In this document: piece after piece, positions 42,971-51,941 of the stretch | Numbering within the stretch: position 1 is the first letter of the stretch | Layout of the letters: each line of letters begins with the position of its first letter | DNA from: Cellulophaga sp. F20128 | GTDB taxonomy: Bacteria > Bacteroidota > Bacteroidia > Flavobacteriales > Flavobacteriaceae | Assembly (NCBI RefSeq): GCF_023015805.1 | Contig: NZ_JALKBA010000015.1 | Span: 1 to 64,000 of the forward strand | Direction of reading: 5' to 3' | Length of the DNA: 64,000 nucleotides | The notes under the pieces: model-generated | Seen by the model: only the letters and a program-made list of their open reading frames with translations | Told to the model about the DNA's origin: nothing | The model's database searches: none | Position numbers and translations under genes: made by a program

Positions 42971-43007
42971 AAAAAAAAGCCCTTAACATTTTACTAATGC
43001 AAGGGCT
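42971..43007 (-). terminator. Terminator of the beta-barrel protein gene
   Basis: AGCCCTT (42978-42984) pairs with AAGGGCT (43001-43007); on the minus strand an eight-T run follows. It lies just after the stop of the gene at 43030. Confidence 0.75.
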
Positions 43008-43029
43008 CTTAAATTCAAAAATTTTGCGG

Positions 43030-43557
43030 TTAAAACTTGTATCTCACACCCAAGGCGATATCAAAATCAAAATTATCGCTAAAATGCTTATAGCCCGATA
43101 ATCCTATTTCTGGTCGTAAGTCTAGAGAAACTAATAATGGCACTCCCAACTCATAATCAAAGTTATATTCAATGCCCACATCTGCTGCTGCAAAAATAAA
43201 CAAGCCACCATCTGGAGTTTGTACATCATTAGGATTAGCAGGGTTTGTTAGCGGTTCAAAACTAACGCTACCTAAACCACCACCAACACCATAGTACCAA
43301 TTAAATCCATTGTCTATTTCCAATACCCATTGATGAATTCCAGAAAGTTTAAATGAATTGTAATTTCTACTATCTCTCCAGCCCAAGTTGGCTTCTATAC
43401 GTGTATAGTTTGTTAAACTTTTTTGATACGACAGTTCAGCTCCAAAGCCTTTACTATCTCCCAAACGCAAACCCGCCGTGTGTTCTGCAAGGTCTTGAGC
43501 ACTTAAGGTTGCTGTTATCAAAAAAACAAAAAATGGAATTACTTTTAAGATTTTCAT
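43030..43557 (-). CDS. Outer-membrane beta-barrel protein, hypothetical
   Basis: A 175-aa secreted protein (signal peptide ending 'ATLSAQ') with alternating hydrophobic strands and a C-terminal Phe ('DFDIALGVRYKF'), as in small outer-membrane barrels. Glycine-rich turns ('WYYGVGGGLGS') and 'LDLRPEIGLSGY' support this. The function is unknown. I use the ATG at 43557, because the -7 box at 43577-43584 would lie inside the longer frame. Confidence 0.7.
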   Translation of the reverse strand: MKILKVIPFFVFLITATLSAQDLAEHTAGLRLGDSKGFGAELSYQKSLTNYTRIEANLGWRDSRNYNSFKLSGIHQWVLEIDNGFNWYYGVGGGLGSVSFEPLTNPANPNDVQTPDGGLFIFAAADVGIEYNFDYELGVPLLVSLDLRPEIGLSGYKHFSDNFDFDIALGVRYKF

Positions 43558-43576
43558 AATACTTTTAAATTTGAAG

Positions 43577-43584
43577 CAAAAATA
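43577..43584 (-). promoter_or_regulatory. Putative -7 box of the beta-barrel gene
   Basis: Reads TATTTTTG on the minus strand, 20 bases upstream of the ATG at 43557, and decides that start. Confidence 0.5.
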
Positions 43585-43646
43585 TGGTGTTTCCATGATT
43601 TTTGCGTTAATAAAAACTTAATTTAGATTTCAAAAATTATACCACG

Positions 43647-46550
43647 TTGGATACTGAGCTATTGAATAGATTAAAAAAAGAATTAGAAGGAGATGTATTA
43701 AGCGATAAACTAGCAAGAACACTCTATGCAACAGATGCTTCTGTTTACCGTAAAATACCAATTGCAGTTGCTTTTCCGAAATCCATCGAGGATATAAAAA
43801 AATTAATAAATTTTGCCAACCAACATAAAATTGGATTAATTCCAAGAACAGCAGGTACTTCTTTAGCTGGGCAATGTGTTGGAGACGGAATTGTGGTAGA
43901 TGTTTCCAAACATTTTACGGCCATCCTTGCTGTAGATGAAGAAAAAAAGCAAGTTAGGCTTCAACCGGGGGTTATTAGAGATGAATTAAACCAGTATTTA
44001 GAACCCTATGGCCTATTCTTTGGGCCAAACACCTCCACATCAAATAGATGTATGATTGGCGGTATGGTTGGTAATAATTCGTCTGGAACAACCTCCATAC
44101 AATACGGGGTTACTCGAGATAAAACGGTTTCCTTAAAAACAATTTTATCAGACGGTTCTGAGGCTCATTTTGGTGAATTAAGTGAAGAGGAATTTCATGA
44201 AAAAAGAACAGAAGACACCTTAGAAGGAAAGCTGTACAATGCCATCTATGATGAATTGTCTATTAAGGAGGTTCAGACAGAAATAAAAAATCAATTTCCA
44301 AAACCTTCCATCCATAGAAGAAATACAGGCTATGCCGTAGATGAATTGTTGAACAATTCTGTTTTTGGAGAATCCGGTTCGTTTAATATGTGCCAGTTAT
44401 TAAGTGGAAGTGAAGGGACGTTGGCATTTACAACGGAAATCACCCTGCAGTTGGATGAATTACCTCCAAAATTTGCAGCTATGGTAGTTACACATTATAC
44501 TAGCTTAGAAGATTGTTTGGCAGATGTAGCACCCGTGATGAATCACCAATTACAGCTGTGTGAAATGATGGACAAGGTAATTTTAGATTGTACAAAAAAC
44601 AACAGAGCACAGTTAGCCAATCGATTTTTTGTGGAAGGCGATCCAGCAGCCTTATTAATGTTAGAAATTAAGGCACATTCTAAGTCGGATTTAGAAGCCG
44701 ATGTTGCTAAACTTTTAAAAACAATAAGCAGCTCTGGTTTAAGCTATGCAAGCCCTATTTTGTATGAAGACGATATTAAAAAGGCTATTGAATTACGCAA
44801 GGCAGGTTTGGGGCTTTTGGGGAATATGATTGGTGATAAAAAAGCTGTTGCTTGCATTGAAGATACAGCCGTGGCCTTAGAAGACCTAAAAGATTTTATT
44901 GGCGAATTCACTTCAATAATGAAAGGATACAACCAAAGTGCAGTGTATTACGCTCATGCGGGGGCGGGCGAATTGCATTTACGCCCGATATTAAATTTAA
45001 AAAAGAAGACAGATGTAACCCTTTTTAGAGCCATAACCACAGATGTGGCTAAGCTCACCAAAAAGTACAGGGGTTCTTTTAGTGGTGAACATGGAGATGG
45101 AATAGTGCGAGCCGAATTTATACCTCTCATGATCGGTACTACAAACTACCAATTGTTACGGCGTATTAAGTCTTATTTTGATCCAAATGGAATTTTTAAC
45201 CCTGGAAAAATAGTGGACTCTTACCCTATGGATGAATCTTTTAGATATGAGATAGATCGGGAAGAGCCTTCTATAAAAACACTTTTAGACTTTTCGGATA
45301 GTGAAGGTATTTTAAAGGCAGCAGAAAAATGTAATGGGAGTGGAGATTGCAGGAAAACACACAAAATGGCTGGAGCCATGTGTCCTAGTTACCATGTAAC
45401 CAAGAATGAAAAAGATACTACAAGAGGTAGGGCAAATGCGCTTAGAGAACTTTTAACCACTACGGACAAGGCCAATAAGTTTGACCAAAAGGAACTCAAA
45501 GATGTTTTTGATCTTTGCCTAAGTTGTAAGGCATGTTCTAGCGAATGTCCTAGTAATGTAGATGTGGCTACTCTAAAGGCCGAGTTTACCTACCAATACC
45601 AAGAACAAAATGGATACTCCTTGCGGAGTAAACTTTTTGCCTACAATACAAAACTGAATGCCATGGGAAGTAAAATGGCCAGTGTCACTAATTTTATGTT
45701 TAATTCTTCCCTAGTAGGGCCACTTATTAAAAAAATTAGTGGGGTGGCACCCAAGCGGACTTTACCCAATGTGTTTCGTTTTAATTTTGATAAATACCTA
45801 GAGCAGAAGGTTTCTGGAAAATCGACAAAAACAAAGGTAGTGTTGTATATTGATGAGTTTACCGAGTACATGGATATTGACCTTGGTAAGGATGCCATAG
45901 AAGTACTTACAAAATTAGGGTATGAAATCGAATTATTTTACGGGGAAAGCGGACGCACATTTATTTCCAAAGGGTTTTTAAAACAAGCAAAAATAATTGC
46001 CAATAGGAATGTAGAAAGCTTACGGAAATACACTGAAAAAGGGGTGTCTATTCTTGGATTAGAGCCTTCAGCTATTTTAACGTTTCGAGATGAGTATAAA
46101 AGACTGGTAGGAGACAAGGAAGCTGTAGACCTATTGGCAAAACACTCCTTTATCATCGAGGAATTTTTAGCAAATGAAATTGCGATGGGAAACATTACAA
46201 AGGATCAATTTACGAAAGAAGCTAAAACAGTCAAGATTCACAACCACTGTCATCAAAAATCCCTCAGTAACCAAAAGGTAACTTTTGATATGCTAAACCT
46301 TCCTGAAAACTATTCAGTTTCTATAATTAGTTCTGGTTGCTGTGGTATGGCTGGGTCTTTTGGATATGAAAAAGAGCATTATGAAACCAGTATGGCGGTT
46401 GGAAGGTTAAAATTATTTCCGGCTGTAGCAAAGGCAAATGAAGATGTAATTATCGCTGCAAATGGAACGAGTTGTAGGCATCAAATTTACGATGGCACCA
46501 AGCGAAAAGCACAACACCCAATAAGTATCTTTAAAGATGCGCTAAGCTAA
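43647..46550 (+). CDS. FAD-binding and Fe-S-binding dehydrogenase (D-lactate/glycolate oxidase-like fusion)
   Basis: A 967-aa fusion flavoenzyme. Residues about 35-210 are an FAD_binding_4 (VAO/PCMH) domain ('LIPRTAGTSLAGQCVGDGIV', 'MIGGMVGNNSSGT'), about 210-540 the FAD-oxidase C-terminal cap ('YYAHAGAGELHLRP', 'GSFSGEHGDGIVRAEF'). About 560-670 are 4Fe-4S sites ('CNGSGDCRKTHK', 'CLSCKACSSECP'), then two CCG-type heterodisulfide-reductase-like domains ('HNHCHQKSL', 'SSGCCGMAGSFGY'). It probably oxidises D-lactate or a related 2-hydroxy acid and feeds electrons to the menaquinone pool. Translation starts at a TTG. It overlaps the convergent phosphatase gene by 9 bases. Confidence 0.9.
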   Translation: MDTELLNRLKKELEGDVLSDKLARTLYATDASVYRKIPIAVAFPKSIEDIKKLINFANQHKIGLIPRTAGTSLAGQCVGDGIVVDVSKHFTAILAVDEEKKQVRLQPGVIRDELNQYLEPYGLFFGPNTSTSNRCMIGGMVGNNSSGTTSIQYGVTRDKTVSLKTILSDGSEAHFGELSEEEFHEKRTEDTLEGKLYNAIYDELSIKEVQTEIKNQFPKPSIHRRNTGYAVDELLNNSVFGESGSFNMCQLLSGSEGTLAFTTEITLQLDELPPKFAAMVVTHYTSLEDCLADVAPVMNHQLQLCEMMDKVILDCTKNNRAQLANRFFVEGDPAALLMLEIKAHSKSDLEADVAKLLKTISSSGLSYASPILYEDDIKKAIELRKAGLGLLGNMIGDKKAVACIEDTAVALEDLKDFIGEFTSIMKGYNQSAVYYAHAGAGELHLRPILNLKKKTDVTLFRAITTDVAKLTKKYRGSFSGEHGDGIVRAEFIPLMIGTTNYQLLRRIKSYFDPNGIFNPGKIVDSYPMDESFRYEIDREEPSIKTLLDFSDSEGILKAAEKCNGSGDCRKTHKMAGAMCPSYHVTKNEKDTTRGRANALRELLTTTDKANKFDQKELKDVFDLCLSCKACSSECPSNVDVATLKAEFTYQYQEQNGYSLRSKLFAYNTKLNAMGSKMASVTNFMFNSSLVGPLIKKISGVAPKRTLPNVFRFNFDKYLEQKVSGKSTKTKVVLYIDEFTEYMDIDLGKDAIEVLTKLGYEIELFYGESGRTFISKGFLKQAKIIANRNVESLRKYTEKGVSILGLEPSAILTFRDEYKRLVGDKEAVDLLAKHSFIIEEFLANEIAMGNITKDQFTKEAKTVKIHNHCHQKSLSNQKVTFDMLNLPENYSVSIISSGCCGMAGSFGYEKEHYETSMAVGRLKLFPAVAKANEDVIIAANGTSCRHQIYDGTKRKAQHPISIFKDALS

Positions 46551-47429
46551 GGGAGGTTTTTCTTTTTGTTCTTGTGCTGTTGTGGGGTATATTTCTTCGG
46601 TAACATCATCGTTGTTGGTAATGGAGGCAATTAAATCTTGAATATTCATATGCTTTATATCTTCATCTGCGTAAAACGCAGATAGCTTGTCATGATTGTA
46701 ATGATATAATTTCCAACGCTTAAAAGAATATTCTAAGGCGGTTAAATTTTCTACCCAATCTCCAGAATTTAAATAGGTACAATGTCCGTATTTGTTTTCT
46801 CTTATTTCTTTTTTAGGTTGATGAATATGTCCGCAAGCCACATAATCATAACCATTTTCAATAGCTAAATTTACCGCTGTTTCTTCAAAATCATTAATGT
46901 ACTTAACAGCACCTTTTACGCTATTTTTTATTCGTTTAGAAAGGGAGTATTTTTCTCTTCCTAATTTTGCAAGCCCCCAATTTAAGGCTCTGTTTATCAG
47001 TATTAAGGCATCATACCCTTTTCCTCCCATTTTGGCAAGCCATTTGGCGTTGGTAATGGAGGCGTCAAACACATCACCATGAAAAAACCAAGCTTTTTTG
47101 CCGTCTAAATTTAAGAGCAATTTATCTTTAATTTGGAGGTTTCCCATAATTGTTCCGCTAAATTTACGCAACATTTCATCGTGGTTACCCGTGATATAAT
47201 GAACAGCAACTCCTTTAGATGCCATTCCTAGTATTTTCTTTAATACCTTCATATGTGACTTAGGAAAATAGCGTTTGCTAAATTGCCAGATGTCTAAAAT
47301 ATCACCATTTAGAATTAAAATTTCAGGGTCTATACTGTTAAGGTAAATCAAAACTTCATCGGCATGACATCCATAGGTACCCAAATGGAGGTCTGAAATT
47401 ACAGCGACTTCAATTTTTCTTTTTTTCAT
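46542..47429 (-). CDS. UDP-2,3-diacylglucosamine diphosphatase-type phosphoesterase (LpxH-like)
   Basis: A 295-aa calcineurin-like metallophosphoesterase. Metal-binding motifs in order: 'DLHLGTYGC', 'NGDILDIWQF', 'GNHDEM', 'HGDVFD', 'CGHIHQPK'. This pattern, with the extra 'KRYFPKSHMKVLKK' helix, matches the LpxH-like enzymes that make lipid X during lipid A synthesis. It fits the LpxL-like acyltransferase 6 kb away. The C-terminal 40 residues are extra and acidic. Confidence 0.88.
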   Translation of the reverse strand: MKKRKIEVAVISDLHLGTYGCHADEVLIYLNSIDPEILILNGDILDIWQFSKRYFPKSHMKVLKKILGMASKGVAVHYITGNHDEMLRKFSGTIMGNLQIKDKLLLNLDGKKAWFFHGDVFDASITNAKWLAKMGGKGYDALILINRALNWGLAKLGREKYSLSKRIKNSVKGAVKYINDFEETAVNLAIENGYDYVACGHIHQPKKEIRENKYGHCTYLNSGDWVENLTALEYSFKRWKLYHYNHDKLSAFYADEDIKHMNIQDLIASITNNDDVTEEIYPTTAQEQKEKPPLA

Positions 47430-47534
47430 ATTGCAGTTTATACAAACTACGCTTTTGTATATGAATTGAATATAAACAACAGATCAATATTTTGTGATGA
47501 TTGTGTTAAGTCTACATTATGGCGAGACTAAATT

Positions 47535-47564
47535 TTTGATTCTCTTTGGTATGATTTACCTTTG
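47535..47564 (+). promoter_or_regulatory. aroC promoter (-33 TTTG and -7 TACCTTTG)
   Basis: TTTG at 47535-47538 and TACCTTTG at 47557-47564 with an 18-base spacer, close to the Bacteroidota housekeeping consensus; it predicts a start near 47571 and a leader of about 25 bases. Confidence 0.6.
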
Positions 47565-47595
47565 GTGGCTTAAAAGCATCAATTAATTTATATAC

Positions 47596-48657
47596 ATGGC
47601 AGGAAACACATTTGGGAATCTTTTTAAGTTGGTAACTTTTGGAGAATCACATGGCGTAGCAATAGGGGGAGTTTTAGATGGTTGTCCGTCTGGAATTGAA
47701 TTGGATTTTGAGGCTATACAAACAGATTTAAATCGAAGAAAACCTGGTCAATCTAAGATCGTTACTCAGCGTAAGGAACCAGATGAAGTAGAATTCTACT
47801 CCGGTTTATTTGAAGGGAAAACAACAGGAACACCTATTGGTTTTGCCATTCACAATACCAATCAAAAATCACATGATTATTCACATATTAAAGATTCATA
47901 CCGTCCTTCACATGCCGATTATGTATACGATAAAAAGTATGGCTTTCGAGATTATAGGGGAGGCGGACGTAGTTCTGCACGTGAAACCGCAAGTAGGGTA
48001 GTCGCTGGTGCTATAGCCAAACAGTTTTTAAAAGGGATAAAAATAAATGCGTATGTTTCGCAGGTTGGTGATTTAAAACTGACAAAAAGCTACAAAGAAT
48101 TAAATTTAGAAGAAACTGAATTAAATCCTGTCCGTTGTCCTGATCAAGAGATGGCGGCTCAGATGGAAGACTATATCAAAGAAATTAAAAAAGAAGGCGA
48201 TACTATTGGTGGAGTAATTAGCTGTGTTTTACAAAACGTTCCAATTGGCTTGGGTGAACCAGCTTTTGATAAATTACATGCCGAATTGGGTAAAGCAATG
48301 TTGAGTATTAATGCCGTAAAAGGATTTGAATACGGAAGTGGTTTTAATGGAGTTACTATGAAAGGTAGTGCGCATAACGATCAATTTAATAGCGACGGTA
48401 GCACCAAAACAAATCACAGTGGTGGTATTCAAGGAGGTATTAGCAATGGAATGGATATTTATTTTAACATAGCCTTTAAACCGGTTGCTACTATAATACA
48501 GCCTTATGAAACTATAGATAAGGAAGGTAATATGGTAAAAACACAAGGCAAAGGGCGCCATGATCCTTGCGTTGTACCTAGGGCTGTGCCAATTGTAGAA
48601 GCTATGGCTGCATTGGTTTTAGCAGATTATACCTTACTGAATAATTCAATGCGATAA
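47596..48657 (+). CDS. aroC: Chorismate synthase
   Basis: AroC converts EPSP to chorismate with reduced FMN; 353 aa, normal length. All signatures are present: '[20 protein letters not shown]', '[19 protein letters not shown]', '[24 protein letters not shown]' is seen in shorter form as '[14 protein letters not shown]', and the C-terminal '[20 protein letters not shown]'. It supplies chorismate for aromatic amino acids and menaquinone (menB is 31 kb away). Confidence 0.97.
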   Translation: MAGNTFGNLFKLVTFGESHGVAIGGVLDGCPSGIELDFEAIQTDLNRRKPGQSKIVTQRKEPDEVEFYSGLFEGKTTGTPIGFAIHNTNQKSHDYSHIKDSYRPSHADYVYDKKYGFRDYRGGGRSSARETASRVVAGAIAKQFLKGIKINAYVSQVGDLKLTKSYKELNLEETELNPVRCPDQEMAAQMEDYIKEIKKEGDTIGGVISCVLQNVPIGLGEPAFDKLHAELGKAMLSINAVKGFEYGSGFNGVTMKGSAHNDQFNSDGSTKTNHSGGIQGGISNGMDIYFNIAFKPVATIIQPYETIDKEGNMVKTQGKGRHDPCVVPRAVPIVEAMAALVLADYTLLNNSMR

Positions 48658-48747
48658 TTTTTTAATAGCGCTTATATAATTATTGCTTCCATTTTATTTG
48701 GAGTTTAGCTTGGCAAAATAGTATATTACTCACCAAAATATACAAGA

Positions 48748-50076
48748 ATGAAGAAGTTAGAGCTGCATTGGCAGATTATGATAGGGATGGTTTTAGGACT
48801 ACTCTTTGGTTTTGGAATGGCACAAGTTGTTTGGGGAAAACAATTTATTCTAGATTGGATAGGGCCATTTGGAAGCATATTTGTCAACCTTTTAAAGTTA
48901 ATTGCTGTCCCATTAATATTAGCATCTTTGATAAAAGGGATATCGGACTTAAAGGATATCTCTAAATTTAGAAATATAGGATTACGAACTATAGGGATCT
49001 ATATATTTACAACTGTCATTGCTATTACCATTGGCTTAGTTTTGGTGAATGTCATTAAACCTGGCGAAGGTATTTCTGAAGAAACCATTGCAAAACTTTC
49101 AGAAACCTACGCTAACGATAGTAATGTTCAAGGAAAAATAGCAGAGGCAACCAATCAAAAAGAAGGAGGCCCATTGCGGTTTTTAGTAGATATGGTTCCA
49201 GACAATGCCATTGCTGCATTGGGAAATAATAAGTTAATGCTTCAGGTTATTTTCTTTACTATTTTTATGGGAATTTCTATGTTGCTCGTTGGAGAAAAAC
49301 GTTCTAAGCCTTTAAAAAAGTTTTTTGACTCTTTAAATGATGTCGTCCTCAAGATGGTAGATTTAATTATGCTAGCGGCACCAGTTGCTGTTTTTGCCTT
49401 GTTAAGTCAGGTTGTGGTCACAGCCGATGACCCTGAAATATTACAAAAATTATTATCCTATGCCGGGGTTGTTGTTTTAGGGTTAGTACTTATGATTGTA
49501 TTTTACTGTACTGTGGTTTCTATTTATACAAAAAAGAACCCTATTTGGTTCTTAAAGCAAATGAGTCCCGCACAATTACTCGCTTTTTCTACAAGTTCTA
49601 GTGCTGCGACCTTGCCAGTTACAATGGAACGGGTAGAAGAGCATATTGGGGTCGATAAAGAAGTATCTAGTTTTGTTTTGCCTGTGGGAGCTACCATAAA
49701 TATGGATGGTACCAGTTTATACCAGGCCGTTGCTGCCGTGTTTATCATGCAAGTACTTTGGCCTGAAGGATTAACATTTAGCAATCAATTATACATTGTA
49801 TTAACAGCTTTATTAGCATCCATTGGATCAGCAGCTGTTCCTGGTGCAGGGATGGTTATGCTTGTTATTGTTTTGGAAGCTATCGGTTTTCCACCAGACT
49901 TATACCCAGTTGCCTTAGCATTGATTTTTGCGGTAGATAGGCCTCTAGATATGTGTAGAACGGTTGTAAACGTAACAGGAGATGCTACCGTTGCAATGGT
50001 TGTGGCCAAATCAGTAGACAAATTACATGATCCTAAACCTAAAAATTGGGATGATAACTATGATAAAGTAAAATAA
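48748..50076 (+). CDS. Dicarboxylate/amino-acid:cation symporter (DAACS)
   Basis: A 442-aa secondary transporter of the GltP/DctA family with eight helices and two re-entrant loops. HP1 carries the serine-rich 'LAFSTSSSAATLPVTMERV', the Na/H site is 'VGATINMDGTSLYQAVAAVF', and HP2/TM8 has 'GAAAVPGAGMVM' type sequence and 'DRPLDMCRTVVNVTGDATVA' whose Asp/Arg contact substrate. It likely imports glutamate, aspartate or C4-dicarboxylates. It precedes the ATP-grasp gene by only 13 bases, so it is the probable feeder for the operon. Confidence 0.92.
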   Translation: MKKLELHWQIMIGMVLGLLFGFGMAQVVWGKQFILDWIGPFGSIFVNLLKLIAVPLILASLIKGISDLKDISKFRNIGLRTIGIYIFTTVIAITIGLVLVNVIKPGEGISEETIAKLSETYANDSNVQGKIAEATNQKEGGPLRFLVDMVPDNAIAALGNNKLMLQVIFFTIFMGISMLLVGEKRSKPLKKFFDSLNDVVLKMVDLIMLAAPVAVFALLSQVVVTADDPEILQKLLSYAGVVVLGLVLMIVFYCTVVSIYTKKNPIWFLKQMSPAQLLAFSTSSSAATLPVTMERVEEHIGVDKEVSSFVLPVGATINMDGTSLYQAVAAVFIMQVLWPEGLTFSNQLYIVLTALLASIGSAAVPGAGMVMLVIVLEAIGFPPDLYPVALALIFAVDRPLDMCRTVVNVTGDATVAMVVAKSVDKLHDPKPKNWDDNYDKVK

Positions 50077-50089
50077 AAATTACTAGAAG

Positions 50090-51121
50090 ATGAATATTTG
50101 TTTTTTAATGTACCCTTGGGAAGAAATTGATCCAGAAAATGATACCAGTTTGGCTCTAATTCATGAGTGTATACGAAGGGGACATGGCGTTGGTTTATGT
50201 ACACCTGCTAATTTGACTATTCGCAATAGTGTTACCAATGCATTTTGTACGGTTCTAAATAGAATGGAAAAAATTCCGGTCAATCTGAAAACTTTTTATA
50301 AGCAAGTAAAACTACGTGAAGAAATGTTGCCTTTGGCTGGGTTCGACGTGATTTTTATGCGTGGAAATCCACCCTTAGACCCTATAATGCTTAACTTTTT
50401 AGATTCAGTTAAGGATGATGTTTTTATTGTTAACTCCATTCAAGGCTTACGTGAGGCTAATAATAAATTATATACGGCTGCCTTTGGGGATTCTCATAGT
50501 AATATTATACCGGCAACCCATGTTTCTAAAAACAAGAATTACCTCATCAAACAAATTCGGGAATCTGAGGCCGATAAAATGATTTTAAAACCATTAAATG
50601 GTTTTGGAGGCTCTGGGGTAATATTGATAGAGAAATCTGCCATGTCTAATATAAAATCATTGTTAGATTTTTACATCACAAATTCTGACGGTAGTTCTAA
50701 TTATGTAATCCTTCAAGATTATATAGAAGGAGCAGATAAAGGTGATATTCGTATTTTATTATTAAATGGAGAGCCTATTGGGGCTATGCGAAGAATTCCA
50801 GGAACAGAAGACCATCGATCTAATGTTTCAGCAGGAGGTACAATTGCAAAACATACCTTAAGTAAAGAAGAAAAAGCCTTGTGCAAACAGATAGGTCCTA
50901 AATTGGTTAATGACGGACTCTATTTTGTGGGTATTGACGTCATTGGTGGTAAATTGGTTGAAGTCAATGTAATGTCGCCCGGTGGGATAACCTATATGAA
51001 CAAGGTATATAAAACAAAACTTCAAAAACAAGTGATCGATTTTGTAGAAAGTAGAGTTTTAGACAAGTTGCAAGCTTTTGATAGAAGATCTAGATTAAGA
51101 AGCGAAGTAGACAATGCTTAA
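50090..51121 (+). CDS. Glutathione-synthetase-like ATP-grasp ligase
   Basis: A 343-aa ATP-grasp enzyme with glutathione-synthetase-like architecture. The N-terminal domain (about 1-120) resembles GshB ('FLMYPWEEIDPENDTSLALI', 'DVIFMRGNPPLDPIM'). ATP binding: 'KMILKPLNGFGGSGVILIE' (Lys167, glycine loop), 'ILQDYIEGADKGDIRILLLNG', 'VGIDVIGGKLVEVNVMSPGG' with the metal-binding Glu/Asn. It should join a carboxylate to an amine with ATP. No gamma-glutamylcysteine synthetase is nearby, so classic glutathione synthesis is not implied. It is the first enzyme of a three-gene set and overlaps the next by 8 bases. Confidence 0.85.
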   Translation: MNICFLMYPWEEIDPENDTSLALIHECIRRGHGVGLCTPANLTIRNSVTNAFCTVLNRMEKIPVNLKTFYKQVKLREEMLPLAGFDVIFMRGNPPLDPIMLNFLDSVKDDVFIVNSIQGLREANNKLYTAAFGDSHSNIIPATHVSKNKNYLIKQIRESEADKMILKPLNGFGGSGVILIEKSAMSNIKSLLDFYITNSDGSSNYVILQDYIEGADKGDIRILLLNGEPIGAMRRIPGTEDHRSNVSAGGTIAKHTLSKEEKALCKQIGPKLVNDGLYFVGIDVIGGKLVEVNVMSPGGITYMNKVYKTKLQKQVIDFVESRVLDKLQAFDRRSRLRSEVDNA

Positions 51122-51941
51122 ATTATCTATTACAGATATCATTCACAATATTGAGTCTGGTCTTAAATTTGAAGCAGTTGCTGAAGACTATTCCTTTACT
51201 TTAAAGATTGATGAATATGTTCCTTTTGTTTGTGCGGCCGTGCATGATGGACATCAGTTTCGGAAATCGCTTTGGGATAATTGCCTGCATACTGCTTATG
51301 AACGTTGGTATGAAGAAGACCCTTGTACCAAACAAATGATACAGAATCAGCCCATAGTTCTGGCAGGCTGCGATAGTAGGTTTGAATACGATTTAAATAG
51401 AGCACCTGATGCAGCCATTTACACGGATGCTTGGGGGAAAAAGCTTTGGAAAAACGAGCTTTCAGCAATTGAAAAAAGAATTAGTTTACAAAAACACCAG
51501 TCATTTTATAAGGTAACTGCGGCGCTACTGACTAAGTTGGAAGTTTTACATCCCAAAGTCTTAGTTTTTGATATGCACAGTTACAATTGGAAACGGTGGG
51601 ATCGGGAAGTGCCTACTTGGAATATGGGAACCAAAAATATTGACACGGAGAGATTTGGAGTTTTTACCGAAGCATGGCGTAAAAAATTAGAGCAACTACA
51701 ATTGCCTAACGGCTTAAAATCTACATCTAAGCTTAATGATACTTTTCAAGGAAATGGTTACTTTTTAAAGTTTATCACCCAAAATTTCACTAATTCACTC
51801 GTTTTTGCCACAGAAATGGCAAAAATTTATTGTGACGAAGAATCTGGAGTAATATTCCCAGAAGTTGTACAAGCAGTGGCAACGGCATTAAAAAACATAA
51901 TACCTTTGCAAGTAACTGAATTTAGTAATAGTAACGTATAA
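51114..51941 (+). CDS. N-formylglutamate amidohydrolase-like enzyme
   Basis: A 275-aa zinc hydrolase of the N-formylglutamate amidohydrolase (HutG-type) family. Visible motifs are 'PFVCAAVHDGHQFR' (metal-binding His/Asp), 'LAGCDSRFEYDLNRAPDAAI' (substrate Arg/Asp-Arg pair) and 'VLVFDMHSYNWKR' (late Asp-His). The classic role is hydrolysis of N-formyl-L-glutamate, but in this family it often sits beside ATP-grasp genes, suggesting a different N-acyl or isopeptide substrate. Overlaps with both neighbours (8 bases and 1 base) show translational coupling. Confidence 0.87.
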   Translation: MLKLSITDIIHNIESGLKFEAVAEDYSFTLKIDEYVPFVCAAVHDGHQFRKSLWDNCLHTAYERWYEEDPCTKQMIQNQPIVLAGCDSRFEYDLNRAPDAAIYTDAWGKKLWKNELSAIEKRISLQKHQSFYKVTAALLTKLEVLHPKVLVFDMHSYNWKRWDREVPTWNMGTKNIDTERFGVFTEAWRKKLEQLQLPNGLKSTSKLNDTFQGNGYFLKFITQNFTNSLVFATEMAKIYCDEESGVIFPEVVQAVATALKNIIPLQVTEFSNSNV

